From: Desulfothermus sp964427155 | GTDB taxonomy: Bacteria > Desulfobacterota > Desulfovibrionia > Desulfovibrionales > Desulfothermaceae | Assembly: GCA_964427155.1 (NCBI GenBank) | Contig: CAYRSC010000004.1 | Location: 62,001 to 126,000 of the forward strand | Length of the DNA stretch: 64,000 nt | Reading direction: 5' to 3' | Shown here: piece after piece, positions 42,666 to 50,641 of the stretch | Layout of the letters: the number at the start of each line of letters is the position of its first letter | Numbering within the stretch: the stretch's first letter is position 1 | The notes under the pieces: model-generated | Database searches by the model: none | What the model saw: the letters and a program-made list of their open reading frames with translations, nothing else | Told to the model about the DNA's origin: nothing | Translations under genes and position numbers: made by a program

Positions 42666-43580
42666 CTAATTCTCCCTGGATATGTATTTTTTTATAAACC
42701 TTATCCCTTCGTCATCATAAAACCTGGGGCAGGAGATAACCCTTGGGATACTCCTGAAGAGATGACGATACTCCTCATAAAGGATACAAGGTATAATAAG
42801 GAGATCCACTGAGACTAAAAGGGAGGTATCTTTCAACACCTCCTGAATGGTAGCAAAATACATCCCCTTAAATTTATTACAAAGATGAACATACCTCACC
42901 TTTAACTTTTCTTTTATCCTGTCTGAGAGAACCACCACCAATATCCTGCTGTCATGGGGGAGAGAAGAAAAATCCACCAACTCTTCCAGAGGTGGAGTAA
43001 CCCTCAATGGTAATATATATCCGCTACATACCTTCTCCAGGTGTGGGGCACAATAATAGGTGGTCACCACCAGGTTTTCCCTTCCCATATCTCCCCTTAA
43101 ACACCTGAGACCATCCTCCAACAACATGGGAACCACATGGACACCCAACTCCCTTTCCAGCTCTACCTTCCCTGTCCACAGATTATAATAGTTTCTCTCC
43201 ACAAATATCACCTTGCCCCTTCCACGGCCCAACACAGAATCCCCAAAGGCCCCCACCAGAGAGGCCATTACCTCCACAGGAGAGAGTCCCCTATCCAGGG
43301 CCATCTCCACAATATCCTGAAACTTGGTCCTCACATATCCATAGAGGTCCTTCTTCTGCTGCGAGATTTCAGGGTCTATCCACGTCCCTGCCCTCTTTCT
43401 TGTCTGCAAATATCCCAGGTCCTTGAGTTGCTTGACGACCTTCTTCACTGTATTTAGATTCACCCCAAATTCCCTGGCCACCTTCCCCACATCCAGATGC
43501 CCCTCCACCACATCCCTGAGCGCCCTATCCACCAGAAGTAGTTTTACCAGGGATGCCTTATAAAAGAACTCCTCCCACAT
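42666..43580 (-). CDS. HTH transcriptional regulator of the hyu-TRAP operon (GntR-like)
   Basis: 304 aa. N-terminal winged helix ('LDVGKVAREFGVNLNTVKKV', 'LKDLGYLQTRKRAGTWI') as in GntR regulators. The effector part (about 90-304) does not match the usual FadR, HutC or aminotransferase types. It has 'VIFVERNYYNLWTGKVELER', 'VTTYYCAPHLEKV' and 'RILVVVLSDRIKEK', which recall the type 1 periplasmic-fold/UTRA-free regulators of the YtrA/'GntR' fringe. First gene of the operon, 5 bp before hyuA, so probably autoregulatory. The 192 bp upstream contain TTGAC-like boxes and the terminator of the cyclase. Confidence 0.8.
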   Translation of the reverse strand: MWEEFFYKASLVKLLLVDRALRDVVEGHLDVGKVAREFGVNLNTVKKVVKQLKDLGYLQTRKRAGTWIDPEISQQKKDLYGYVRTKFQDIVEMALDRGLSPVEVMASLVGAFGDSVLGRGRGKVIFVERNYYNLWTGKVELERELGVHVVPMLLEDGLRCLRGDMGRENLVVTTYYCAPHLEKVCSGYILPLRVTPPLEELVDFSSLPHDSRILVVVLSDRIKEKLKVRYVHLCNKFKGMYFATIQEVLKDTSLLVSVDLLIIPCILYEEYRHLFRSIPRVISCPRFYDDEGIRFIKKYISREN

Positions 43581-43725
43581 ACTCCACCATATCCTCTATC
43601 ATTGAACTTATCCTGGACCTCTTCCCTCCACAATACCCATTTTTTTTAAATTACGTCAAGAATAAAATTATAAAAATAAACTTTAGATACGATTTGTTGC
43701 ATATAAAAAACTTAAAATGTGTCAA

Positions 43726-43754
43726 TAAAAAAAATAAGACTATTTTACTAGTCT
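43726..43754 (-). terminator. Rho-independent terminator of the nucleotide cyclase gene
   Basis: On the minus strand AGACTA-GTAAAA-TAGTCT is followed by TATTTTTTTTATT. It lies 19 bp after the cyclase stop. Confidence 0.8.
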
Positions 43755-43772
43755 AAATTCCACATTGTCTTA

Positions 43773-45215
43773 TCAATAGCCATATACTTTTATTGGAGAG
43801 GAGAGTCCTTTAATGGAGACCTTTCCCCTATCCACAAAAAGGGACCTATGAGAAGAGAGCTGAGAATAGAGTTTGTATGAGATACAGATGGAGGTTCCAA
43901 ACCTCTTATTCAATTTCTCCAATCTCTCACTGAGGTTCACCACATCTCCTATCACTGTATATTCCATACGCTCAGGGGATCCCATGAGCCCTGCAACTAC
44001 CTTTCCTGTATGTATCCCAACAGAATTGGAGAGGGAATACTCTTTAAGAACCATTTTTTCATTGAGTTCTCTGCATCTCTTTACCATCTCTACAGCCGCC
44101 GCCACTGCATTCTCACAGGGTTCTTTTATCTTTCTAGGATGATTAAAAACAGCCAGGATGCCGTCGCCAACAAACTTATCCACATAGCCATTATAGTGTT
44201 GAACGATCTCCACCATCTCTGAAAAATAGGAGTTCAACATGGAGACAATAAGGGTAGGGGGTAATTTTTCACACAGGGAGGTAAATCCCCTTATATCACA
44301 AAAAAGCACCACTGCATCCACCACTCTACCCCCTGGGCTAAGCTCTTCCCTGGATAGCTCTTCCAGCACCCCTGAATCCACCACCTTCCCCAATATGGAC
44401 TTGAGAAAACTCTTCTCTTTAAGCTCCCTGGTCATATTGTTGAATCCCTCAAAGACCTCATGGACCTCATCCACCTGTTTTCTCTTAAGCAACACCTCCA
44501 GATTACCTTTAGAGACCTGCTCCAAGGCATCTTTGAGTTCTCTTAAGGGAGAGAGGAATATCCGTGAAAAGTACATGCTCAATACCACAGTGAGTAGGAG
44601 GGAAATCACCAGGGAAATCATGCCAGCCCTCTTTATTATTTGTAGTTTCTTCTGAAGTCGCTGGGCAGTCATATCTACTCCCAAAAGTCCCACTGATACT
44701 CCCCTGGAATCAAATATTGGACAATATCCAGATATGGTCCACCCCATCTCGTCATGCACTGGTGCCTCATCTGTGGAGGGTCTTGAGAAGCCAAGCAAGA
44801 GTGAGGCAGGGGGATTGCGGTATTCATCCCCAATGGAGTATGGCATCTCATCTTCGGTTATCTTACCATCCCCATTATCATCACTGGGGGGAGAGTCCAC
44901 CACAAATTCTACTTTTCCCCCTTTAAGCCTCATGGTATAGGCATATAATATCTCTTCATTGGAATTTTCTATCTTCTCCAGTATCTTCTGCACCCCCCTA
45001 TAGGCAGAAGAATTCTCATCAGCCGGGGAGGTGAGTTTAAGGAGGACATCTCCCTGGATAAATCCTGCCCCGATCTGGGAAAGGGCCAGGAGTTCCTGTT
45101 TCACTGAGCGCAGGATTCCATTTCTCGCCTGGAGGTAAAAAAATGAGCCAGTGGCCCCTGAGACAATAAAGGTTATTGAAAAGATCCCCAAAAATATCTT
45201 ATACTTAAATTTCAT
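43773..45215 (-). CDS. Membrane class III adenylate/guanylate cyclase with EF-hand in the sensor
   Basis: 480 aa. TM helix (7-27), periplasmic sensor (about 30-200), second TM ('AGMISLVISLLLTVVLSMYF'), HAMP ('SPLRELKDALEQVSKGNLEV'), then a class III cyclase catalytic domain: 'VVLFCDIRGFTSLCEKLPP' with the first metal Asp, 'NGYVDKFVGDGILAVF' with the second, and 'SVGIHTGKVVAGLMGSPERM' plus 'YTVIGDVVNLSERLEKL' with substrate and transition-state residues. In the sensor, residues 112-123 are a canonical 12-residue EF-hand loop: D-D-N-G-D-G-K-I-T-E-D-E. Expected to make cAMP (or cGMP). Substrate-specifying residues cannot be settled by eye. Monocistronic, with its own terminator. Confidence 0.92.
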   Translation of the reverse strand: MKFKYKIFLGIFSITFIVSGATGSFFYLQARNGILRSVKQELLALSQIGAGFIQGDVLLKLTSPADENSSAYRGVQKILEKIENSNEEILYAYTMRLKGGKVEFVVDSPPSDDNGDGKITEDEMPYSIGDEYRNPPASLLLGFSRPSTDEAPVHDEMGWTISGYCPIFDSRGVSVGLLGVDMTAQRLQKKLQIIKRAGMISLVISLLLTVVLSMYFSRIFLSPLRELKDALEQVSKGNLEVLLKRKQVDEVHEVFEGFNNMTRELKEKSFLKSILGKVVDSGVLEELSREELSPGGRVVDAVVLFCDIRGFTSLCEKLPPTLIVSMLNSYFSEMVEIVQHYNGYVDKFVGDGILAVFNHPRKIKEPCENAVAAAVEMVKRCRELNEKMVLKEYSLSNSVGIHTGKVVAGLMGSPERMEYTVIGDVVNLSERLEKLNKRFGTSICISYKLYSQLSSHRSLFVDRGKVSIKGLSSPIKVYGY

Positions 45216-45841
45216 GTGGACATCCCCCTATTTTTTGTTATGGGTGCATCTCTACTCTACCCCTGGCAGGGGCTACTTCTCCTCCTGTCATATCCCTTAT
45301 AGAGGGAGGGTGTTAAAATAAAAAGGGCGTGAGGCCTTAAAAGAATAGGCAAGTGGCTTTTAAAATGCCATTTTCTCGTTTTGAAATCTTTAACTCCAGA
45401 CGCTGGCAGATATTAATTTACCTAATAAGATCTTGACCAACTAGAATACTCGTACATAATCCACTCTAAAATAGGAAATTAAACGGTATATGATGAGGTG
45501 TCAAATTATTCTCAACGGAGCTTTAAAAAGCAATGCACAGGAACTAGACCATGGGCACCTTCCGGAGAGAAGACACAATATAAAAGGTCAAGTAGAAATT
45601 GACAGGCAAGATGAATGAATTAGTATTTGATAAAATTTTAAAAGGGCTATTTTCAGGGTCAGGGAGTCTTGGAAAAAGTGTCAAATCCAGGGGCAAGAGA
45701 GATCATAAAGGGATTAAACCCTAAGTACACTATTGACGCCCTGATTCTCATACCTGATTTAAGGGATGGTTATGTCCTAATTTATAGTTAATTAAGGGCC
45801 ATAACTGGCTCAAAAAACACTAAAAAACAGGAGGAGAACAC
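45216..45841. other. 626-bp intergenic region between cyclase and usp
   Basis: Divergent promoter region. TTGACA (45599-45604), 16 bp, TAGTAT (45621-45626) is a fair promoter for the usp gene. A 37-codon frame (45611-45724) starting inside it looks non-genuine. Near the cyclase, CTACTCTACCCCT-gg-CAGGGGC (45252-45273) recalls a similar string at 61083-61106. No RNA gene is recognised; the middle may hold an unseen small RNA or decayed gene. Confidence 0.35.
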
Positions 45842-46300
45842 ATGGACAACGGAGGAAATCCATACAAACACATCCTGGTGATGACTGACTTTAGTGAAGA
45901 CTCCTTATATGCAGTATCTGTTGCCAGCCAGATTGCAGTTATGAGTGGGAGTAGCTTGACCATACTGCATGTGGCCCATGATGAAAGTCAGATCTCCCTG
46001 TATGTGAATGAATCAGATGTAAAAAAGATAAGGGAACAGATAGACCGGGAGGTCCAGGAAGAGATGGAAAAACTGGTGGAGAGGGTACCTCAATTAAAAG
46101 AGCTGGATGTAAAAAAGGTAATAAGACGGGGCATACCCTATGTGGAAGGTCTCCTGGAGATAGAAAAGGGCAAATATGACCTCGTGGTCCTAGGATCCCA
46201 CGGAAGGACAAGTATCAAAAAATTCTTCTTTGGGAGCACTGTGGCAAAAGTGGCCCGCCGGGCTCCTGTTAGTGTACTCATTACCAGGAAACCCCGTTAG
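45842..46300 (+). CDS. Universal stress protein (UspA family), ATP-binding type
   Basis: 152 aa Usp. 'YKHILVMTDFSEDSLYAVSV' is strand 1 plus helix 1, and 'VVLGSHGRTSIKKFFFGSTV' carries the complete G-x2-G-x9-G-S ATP-binding motif, unlike the usp at 8821. 'aaaacaggaggaga' is a strong ribosome binding site. It is convergent with the TAXI-TRAP permease, and the two share a hairpin at their ends. Location beside a TRAP system is common for Usp genes in several proteobacteria, where Usp may bind or tune the transporter; here the orientation is opposite, so only proximity is seen. Confidence 0.93.
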   Translation: MDNGGNPYKHILVMTDFSEDSLYAVSVASQIAVMSGSSLTILHVAHDESQISLYVNESDVKKIREQIDREVQEEMEKLVERVPQLKELDVKKVIRRGIPYVEGLLEIEKGKYDLVVLGSHGRTSIKKFFFGSTVAKVARRAPVSVLITRKPR

Positions 46301-46312
46301 GGGCCTCCTGGT
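46283..46312. terminator. Bidirectional hairpin between usp and TRAP permease
   Basis: ACCAGGA-aa-CCCC-gtta-GGGG-cc-TCCTGGT, two nested stems, overlapping the usp stop codon and lying between convergent genes. No T run on the plus strand, so it is a modest terminator. Confidence 0.5.
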
Positions 46313-46323
46313 ACTTATTCCCT

Positions 46324-48369
46324 TTATGCCAGGGCAGGCTCTCTCCTCATCCTCACCTTTTGTTCAAACAGCACAAGACCAAAGATGAGGAGTCCAGGTA
46401 TGTACATGTAATACTTAAACGCCGGGCCAAGGTCCAGAAGAGAGAGCAATACCTGGGGATCAAAGAGGATGAGGGCCGCTGCCAGCAAAAATGGTATCTC
46501 ATACCACTTGTTCTTGGTAAGTAGCCATCCCTGCAACACGCTGGTAAAGGCAAATGCAGCAAACACCGCCATCACAAATATGAGTATCCCCAGGCTCCAG
46601 CTATTTATATGGTGAAGGATGAGATCTGGATTAAAGACAAACATAAAGGGGATAATAGCAGTTCTCATATCATAGAGAAATCCCTGCAATCCCGTGGGAA
46701 TGGGGTCTGAATCCGCCAGTGCTGCTGCTGCATAAGATGCCAACCCCACAGGAGGAGTATCGTCTGCCAGGATGCCAAAATAAAAACAAAAGAGATGTGC
46801 GGCCATAAGGGGGATAAAATATCCAAACTTGGTTCCCACTTCTACAATAATAGGGGCAGTCAATGAGGCCATAACAATATAAGTAGCAGTGGTTGGAAGG
46901 CCCATCCCCAGAAGCAGACTGGCTATGGCAGTGATGGTGAGGAGGAGAAAGATATTCCCATGGGCCAGGTTTTCCACTATCTCAGTTATCATACTTCCAA
47001 TCCCTGTATTCACCAGGCCCACGATAATCCCCGCAGATGCAGTGGCCAGGGCAACAGCTATCATATTTCTGGAGCCACCAATAAAACCCTCTCCAATGAG
47101 GTGTATGGTCTTTTTAAAGCCCCTTATGAAATAGTTGTCAGGATTATCTTTCTTTGCCTTCACCACCTCCTGGATGAGCATAATCACCATAAGGACCAAA
47201 ATGGCCCTGTAGGCTGAAAGCTCAGGAGAATGTCTCAACACCACCAGTTCATACACCAACATAATTATAGGGATGGTATAATGAAACCCATTCTTAAGGG
47301 TCTTCTTAAAACTGGGGATCTTTTCAGGGGGAAGTCCCTTCATACCCAGCTTGCTGGCCTCCAGATGGGTCACAAAAAATAGGGCAAAATAGGATACAAA
47401 GGCAGGAATGGCCGCCGCCTTTATTACCTGCACATAGGGGACATTAACATATTCCGCAATAATAAAGGCCGCCGCTCCCATAACAGGAGGCATTAGCTGT
47501 CCATCGGTACTGGCCGCCACTTCTGTAGCCGCTGCCTTGGTGGCGGGATATCCAACGCTCTTCATTAGGGGAATGGTAAAGGTCCCTGTGGTAACTATAT
47601 TCGCAATACTAGAGCCAGATACAAGTCCTGTAAGGGCACTGGAGACAATAGATGCCTTTGCTGGCCCTCCTTTAAATCTTCCAAGGAGAGAAATGGCCAG
47701 GTCAATAAAGAACTTACCTGCCCCAGCCTTTTCTAACATGGCCCCCAGGAGCACATATAAATAAACTATGCTTGCAGAGACCCCAAGAGGTATACCATAT
47801 ATCCCTTCAGTGGAAAGAGAGAGCTGACTGACATACTTATCCAGTGTTACCCCCTTGTATGCAAGAACATCTGGCATGTCCGGCCCCAGAAAGGCGTAAA
47901 TGGAAAACAGGATGGCAATAAGGGAGAGGGCAGGACCTATGGAGCGTCTGGTAGCCTCAAGGAGCATTATTATCAACAGCAAACCAAAAAATATATCCCT
48001 GGGTATAGGACTTCCTGAACGAAGGGCAAGGCCCTTATAATCCAGTACAATATAAAGGGCTGAGATGGCCCCTATAATGGCAAAGGCATAATCTATAAGA
48101 GGTATCTTATCAGTCACACTCAAAAATCCAAGATACTTTTTGGGCTTTTTGAAAAAGGGAATGGTCAAAAACACCAAAGACATGGCAAAAGCAAGGTGAA
48201 TGGCCCTTATATAAGTACTATTGAGGATGAGAAAGCTGGTAAGGGCCAGTTGAAAAAGGGCCCAGCATATGGCAATGGTGTTAAATATGTATCTTTCATG
48301 GGGACGAAATTCTCTGAGTTCTCCAGTCTCTTCCTTTAAGATATCCTTTGCCTTATCTATGTGAGTCAT
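46324..48369 (-). CDS. TRAP transporter fused permease (DctQM, TAXI type)
   Basis: 681 aa with about 16-18 TM helices. The N-terminal four-helix part corresponds to DctQ and the rest to DctM ('LLEATRRSIGPALSLIAILF', 'SIVSSALTGLVSGSSIANIV', 'TTGTFTIPLMKSVGYPATKA', 'ASTDGQLMPPVMGAAAFIIA', 'LLLGMGLPTTATYIVMASLT', 'DDTPPVGLASYAAAALADSD'). I start at the ATG before T-H-I-D-K-A, preceded by AGAGG; a longer frame from 48441 would run straight through a rho-independent terminator and is rejected. It works with the TAXI receptor encoded upstream. Substrates of TAXI systems are often dicarboxylates or amino acids; here unknown. Confidence 0.93.
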   Translation of the reverse strand: MTHIDKAKDILKEETGELREFRPHERYIFNTIAICWALFQLALTSFLILNSTYIRAIHLAFAMSLVFLTIPFFKKPKKYLGFLSVTDKIPLIDYAFAIIGAISALYIVLDYKGLALRSGSPIPRDIFFGLLLIIMLLEATRRSIGPALSLIAILFSIYAFLGPDMPDVLAYKGVTLDKYVSQLSLSTEGIYGIPLGVSASIVYLYVLLGAMLEKAGAGKFFIDLAISLLGRFKGGPAKASIVSSALTGLVSGSSIANIVTTGTFTIPLMKSVGYPATKAAATEVAASTDGQLMPPVMGAAAFIIAEYVNVPYVQVIKAAAIPAFVSYFALFFVTHLEASKLGMKGLPPEKIPSFKKTLKNGFHYTIPIIMLVYELVVLRHSPELSAYRAILVLMVIMLIQEVVKAKKDNPDNYFIRGFKKTIHLIGEGFIGGSRNMIAVALATASAGIIVGLVNTGIGSMITEIVENLAHGNIFLLLTITAIASLLLGMGLPTTATYIVMASLTAPIIVEVGTKFGYFIPLMAAHLFCFYFGILADDTPPVGLASYAAAALADSDPIPTGLQGFLYDMRTAIIPFMFVFNPDLILHHINSWSLGILIFVMAVFAAFAFTSVLQGWLLTKNKWYEIPFLLAAALILFDPQVLLSLLDLGPAFKYYMYIPGLLIFGLVLFEQKVRMRREPALA

Positions 48370-48399
48370 GGCAACAACCTCTTGGTGATATGGAGTTAT

Positions 48400-48430
48400 T
48401 AAAAAAGGAGAGACCACTACAGTCTCTCCT
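48400..48430 (-). terminator. Attenuating terminator between TAXI receptor and permease
   Basis: On the minus strand AGGAGAGAC-TGTAGTG-GTCTCTCCT is followed by TTTTTAATAA. It lies between the receptor stop (48478) and the permease start (48369). Partial readthrough would give excess receptor over permease. Confidence 0.8.
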
Positions 48431-48477
48431 CCCAGCTTCAATAAATCAAAATGGCAAACTAAGCGCTATAATATGCA

Positions 48478-49479
48478 CTACTTCAGGATAAGGCTCTTTT
48501 TGATGTACTTTATAAGTCCAGATTCCCTGTAATACTTGAGGGCCCCCCTGTGGATAGGAGCAGTGAGACCCTGAAGCATGCTCTTCTTTGTGAGCACAGA
48601 ATATGCAGGATGAAGCTTCTTAAATTCCTCAAAATGATCAAATACCTCTTTGGTAATTGCATAGACTATCTTGGGGCTTACGCGCTTGGAGGTAATAAAA
48701 GTGGCCTTCACCCCAATAGTTGGAATGTCCTTGGTATTTGCGGCATTTGGATAAAACTTATGAGGAATAATGGACTTGGCATAATAGGGATACTTTTTCA
48801 AAAGCCATTCCACAGGCTTGCCAGTAATAGGTACTATCTTTACCTTAATCCTCCCAGAGGTGGCCTCTTTGATGTTCCCGTTGGGATGTCCCACTGTGTA
48901 GAAAAAGGCGTCAATTCTCTCATCCTGGAGTAAACCAGGGGCCTCTACCGCCTTTGCATACTCTGCTACAATGTCCTTGTGCTCATCCAGACCAAAGGCC
49001 TTCAAGATATCCCTGGAATTCTGAAGCTGACCAGAGCCTGGATTCCCCAGATTTACCCTCTTCCCCTTAAGGTCCGCAGGAGAATTTATGCCCGCATCAG
49101 CCCTTGCAACCAGGGTAATAGACTCTGGATGAATGGAAAACACTGAACGTAAGTCCTTCTGAGGACCCTTTTTCTTCCACTCAGCAAGGCCATACCATGC
49201 CTGATACTGTCTATCAGACTGGGCGATACCAAACTCCAGGTCCCCCTTAAGGACTGCATTGATATTGTACACAGACCCTGGTGTGGACTCCACAGTGACC
49301 TTTAGGTGATACTTTTTAGATTTCTGGTTGACAATTCTACTAATGGCACCACCCGTTGGGTAGTAAACTCCAGTTACTCCACCTGTACCAATTGTTACAA
49401 ATGTCATCCTACTAAAGGCGTTTGGTGATACAGCCAGGGTTAACAACAGAGATAACAAAAAAACTGTCCACTTTTTCAT
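48478..49479 (-). CDS. TAXI-family TRAP solute receptor
   Basis: 333 aa, signal peptide ('VFLLSLLLTLAVSPNAFS'), then the TAXI (TRAP-associated extracytoplasmic immunogenic) fold: 'MTFVTIGTGGVTGVYYPTGG' (the family motif IGTGGxxGxYYPxGG), 'VESTPGSVYNINAVLKGDLE', 'FGIAQSDRQYQAW', 'LKGKRVNLGNPGSGQ' and 'IPTIGVKATFITSKRVSP'. It feeds the fused permease downstream. Promoter at 49524-49553 and strong ribosome binding site AGGAGGGAGG. Ligand unknown. Confidence 0.94.
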   Translation of the reverse strand: MKKWTVFLLSLLLTLAVSPNAFSRMTFVTIGTGGVTGVYYPTGGAISRIVNQKSKKYHLKVTVESTPGSVYNINAVLKGDLEFGIAQSDRQYQAWYGLAEWKKKGPQKDLRSVFSIHPESITLVARADAGINSPADLKGKRVNLGNPGSGQLQNSRDILKAFGLDEHKDIVAEYAKAVEAPGLLQDERIDAFFYTVGHPNGNIKEATSGRIKVKIVPITGKPVEWLLKKYPYYAKSIIPHKFYPNAANTKDIPTIGVKATFITSKRVSPKIVYAITKEVFDHFEEFKKLHPAYSVLTKKSMLQGLTAPIHRGALKYYRESGLIKYIKKSLILK

Positions 49480-49523
49480 AAGACCTCCCTCCTTTTTGAA
49501 ATTTTTAAGTTACGGGTTTAACT

Positions 49524-49553
49524 ATATTAAAAAGATATGGAGAGAAAAGTCAA
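49524..49553 (-). promoter_or_regulatory. Promoter of the TAXI-TRAP operon
   Basis: On the minus strand TTGACT, 18-bp spacer, TAATAT. It lies 45-75 bp before the receptor start codon. Confidence 0.6.
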
Positions 49554-49630
49554 CCTCTTGATAAAAAAGAAAGAGTTGTCTTTATCCACCTTAGCGTCAA
49601 AAGGCCTTATTCTCCTGGAATAATTTATTC

Positions 49631-49659
49631 TTGACAAGAGGGTATGATTTCCTTAAAAA
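49631..49659 (+). promoter_or_regulatory. Promoter of the tRNA-Gly/tRNA-Cys operon
   Basis: TTGACA (49631-49636), 17-bp spacer, TAAAAA (49654-49659), 12 bp before the tRNA-Gly 5' end. The short leader and perfect -35 suit a stable-RNA promoter. Confidence 0.65.
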
Positions 49660-49671
49660 GAGATTTCTGAA

Positions 49672-49747
<76 letters not shown>

Positions 49748-49752
49748 GACAA

Positions 49753-49824
<72 letters not shown>

Positions 49825-49847
49825 CTTTCCCAATCATCAAAACAGGC

Positions 49848-49878
49848 AGGCCAAACCAGCTAAGGTTTGGCCTTTTTT
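49848..49878 (+). terminator. Terminator of the tRNA operon
   Basis: AGGCCAAACC-AGCTAA-GGTTTGGCCT followed by TTTTT. Perfect 10-bp stem, 24 bp after tRNA-Cys. Confidence 0.92.
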
Positions 49879-49921
49879 GTATTCTCTTACAAAAGTATAT
49901 CCTTATCTGGAGGAAGAAGTT

Positions 49922-50641
49922 ATGAGGTATAATGGGTGGGAAATGGAAAGGCTTATGGAAGAAGTAAAAAAGAGATTTGAGGTGGAGTTTGAAACAGTAA
50001 GGGTTGGAGATATCGCCCTTGAACTCCTCCAGATAAAAAACCTGGATGAATATATTGACAGGCTCGCTGAGGAAACAAAGGAGGGAGAGAAGCTGGAGCT
50101 CCCCTTCTGGGCAAAATTATGGCCCACCTCTCTCTTACTCAGCTATTACATCTTAAAATTGCCCCTGAGGGAAGAACCAGTGCTGGAGATAGGGGCAGGT
50201 TTTGGCCTATGTGGCCTTGTGGCGGCCATGAAAGGTCACAGGGTAATAATATCTGACATAGATGACAACGCCCTCTTATTTGCCAGGATAAATATTATAA
50301 AAAATGGATTAACCCACAGGGCCACTGTGAGATATCTAGATTTTACTAAAGATACGCTGGAGGAGAAACCCTCTTATATAATTGGGTCAGAGGTACTCTA
50401 CAGACAGGAACACTACAGGCCCCTGGTAAAATTCTTTAAAAGACATCTAACACCCTACTCCAGGGCCATCCTTGCAAAGGACTATCACCTTAAGGCAAAA
50501 AAATTCTTTACCCTTGCAAGAGAGTGGTTTGTTATCAGAGAAAAGACCCTTGGCTTTAAGGAATCCACAGAGGGAGAAAATCCAGAAAGACATCTGTGTA
50601 ATATAATAGAGCTCCAGAAAAAGGGGCCCAGAAATGATTAA
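49922..50641 (+). CDS. SAM-dependent methyltransferase (METTL/Nnt1-like)
   Basis: 239 aa class I methyltransferase. SAM-binding motif I 'VLEIGAGFGLCGLVAAMKG', motif II 'HRVIISDIDDNALLFARINI', and the post-motif 'IIGSEVLYRQEHYRPLVKFF', which resembles the lysine/nicotinamide methyltransferase-like group (PF10294 type). 'LPFWAKLWPTSLLLSYYI' before motif I also fits that group, where the residues W-x-x-(S/A) help place a protein lysine. I start at the ATG before R-Y-N-G-W, with GGAGG 8 nt upstream, rather than at the in-frame ATG equivalent inside the tRNA terminator. Its end overlaps the YcaO gene by 8 bp, so they are coupled. Substrate unknown; a peptide or protein is likely. Confidence 0.86.
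   Translation: MRYNGWEMERLMEEVKKRFEVEFETVRVGDIALELLQIKNLDEYIDRLAEETKEGEKLELPFWAKLWPTSLLLSYYILKLPLREEPVLEIGAGFGLCGLVAAMKGHRVIISDIDDNALLFARINIIKNGLTHRATVRYLDFTKDTLEEKPSYIIGSEVLYRQEHYRPLVKFFKRHLTPYSRAILAKDYHLKAKKFFTLAREWFVIREKTLGFKESTEGENPERHLCNIIELQKKGPRND

Noticed and set aside
45611..45724. 37-codon frame, M-N-E-L-V-F-D-K-I-L, upstream of usp
   Set aside because: It overlaps a likely promoter (45599-45626), has a weak ribosome binding site and turns into a basic low-complexity tail; a trace of a decayed gene cannot be excluded.
48370..48441. N-terminal extension of the fused TRAP permease
   Set aside because: It would require translation across a rho-independent terminator; the inner ATG has a proper ribosome binding site.
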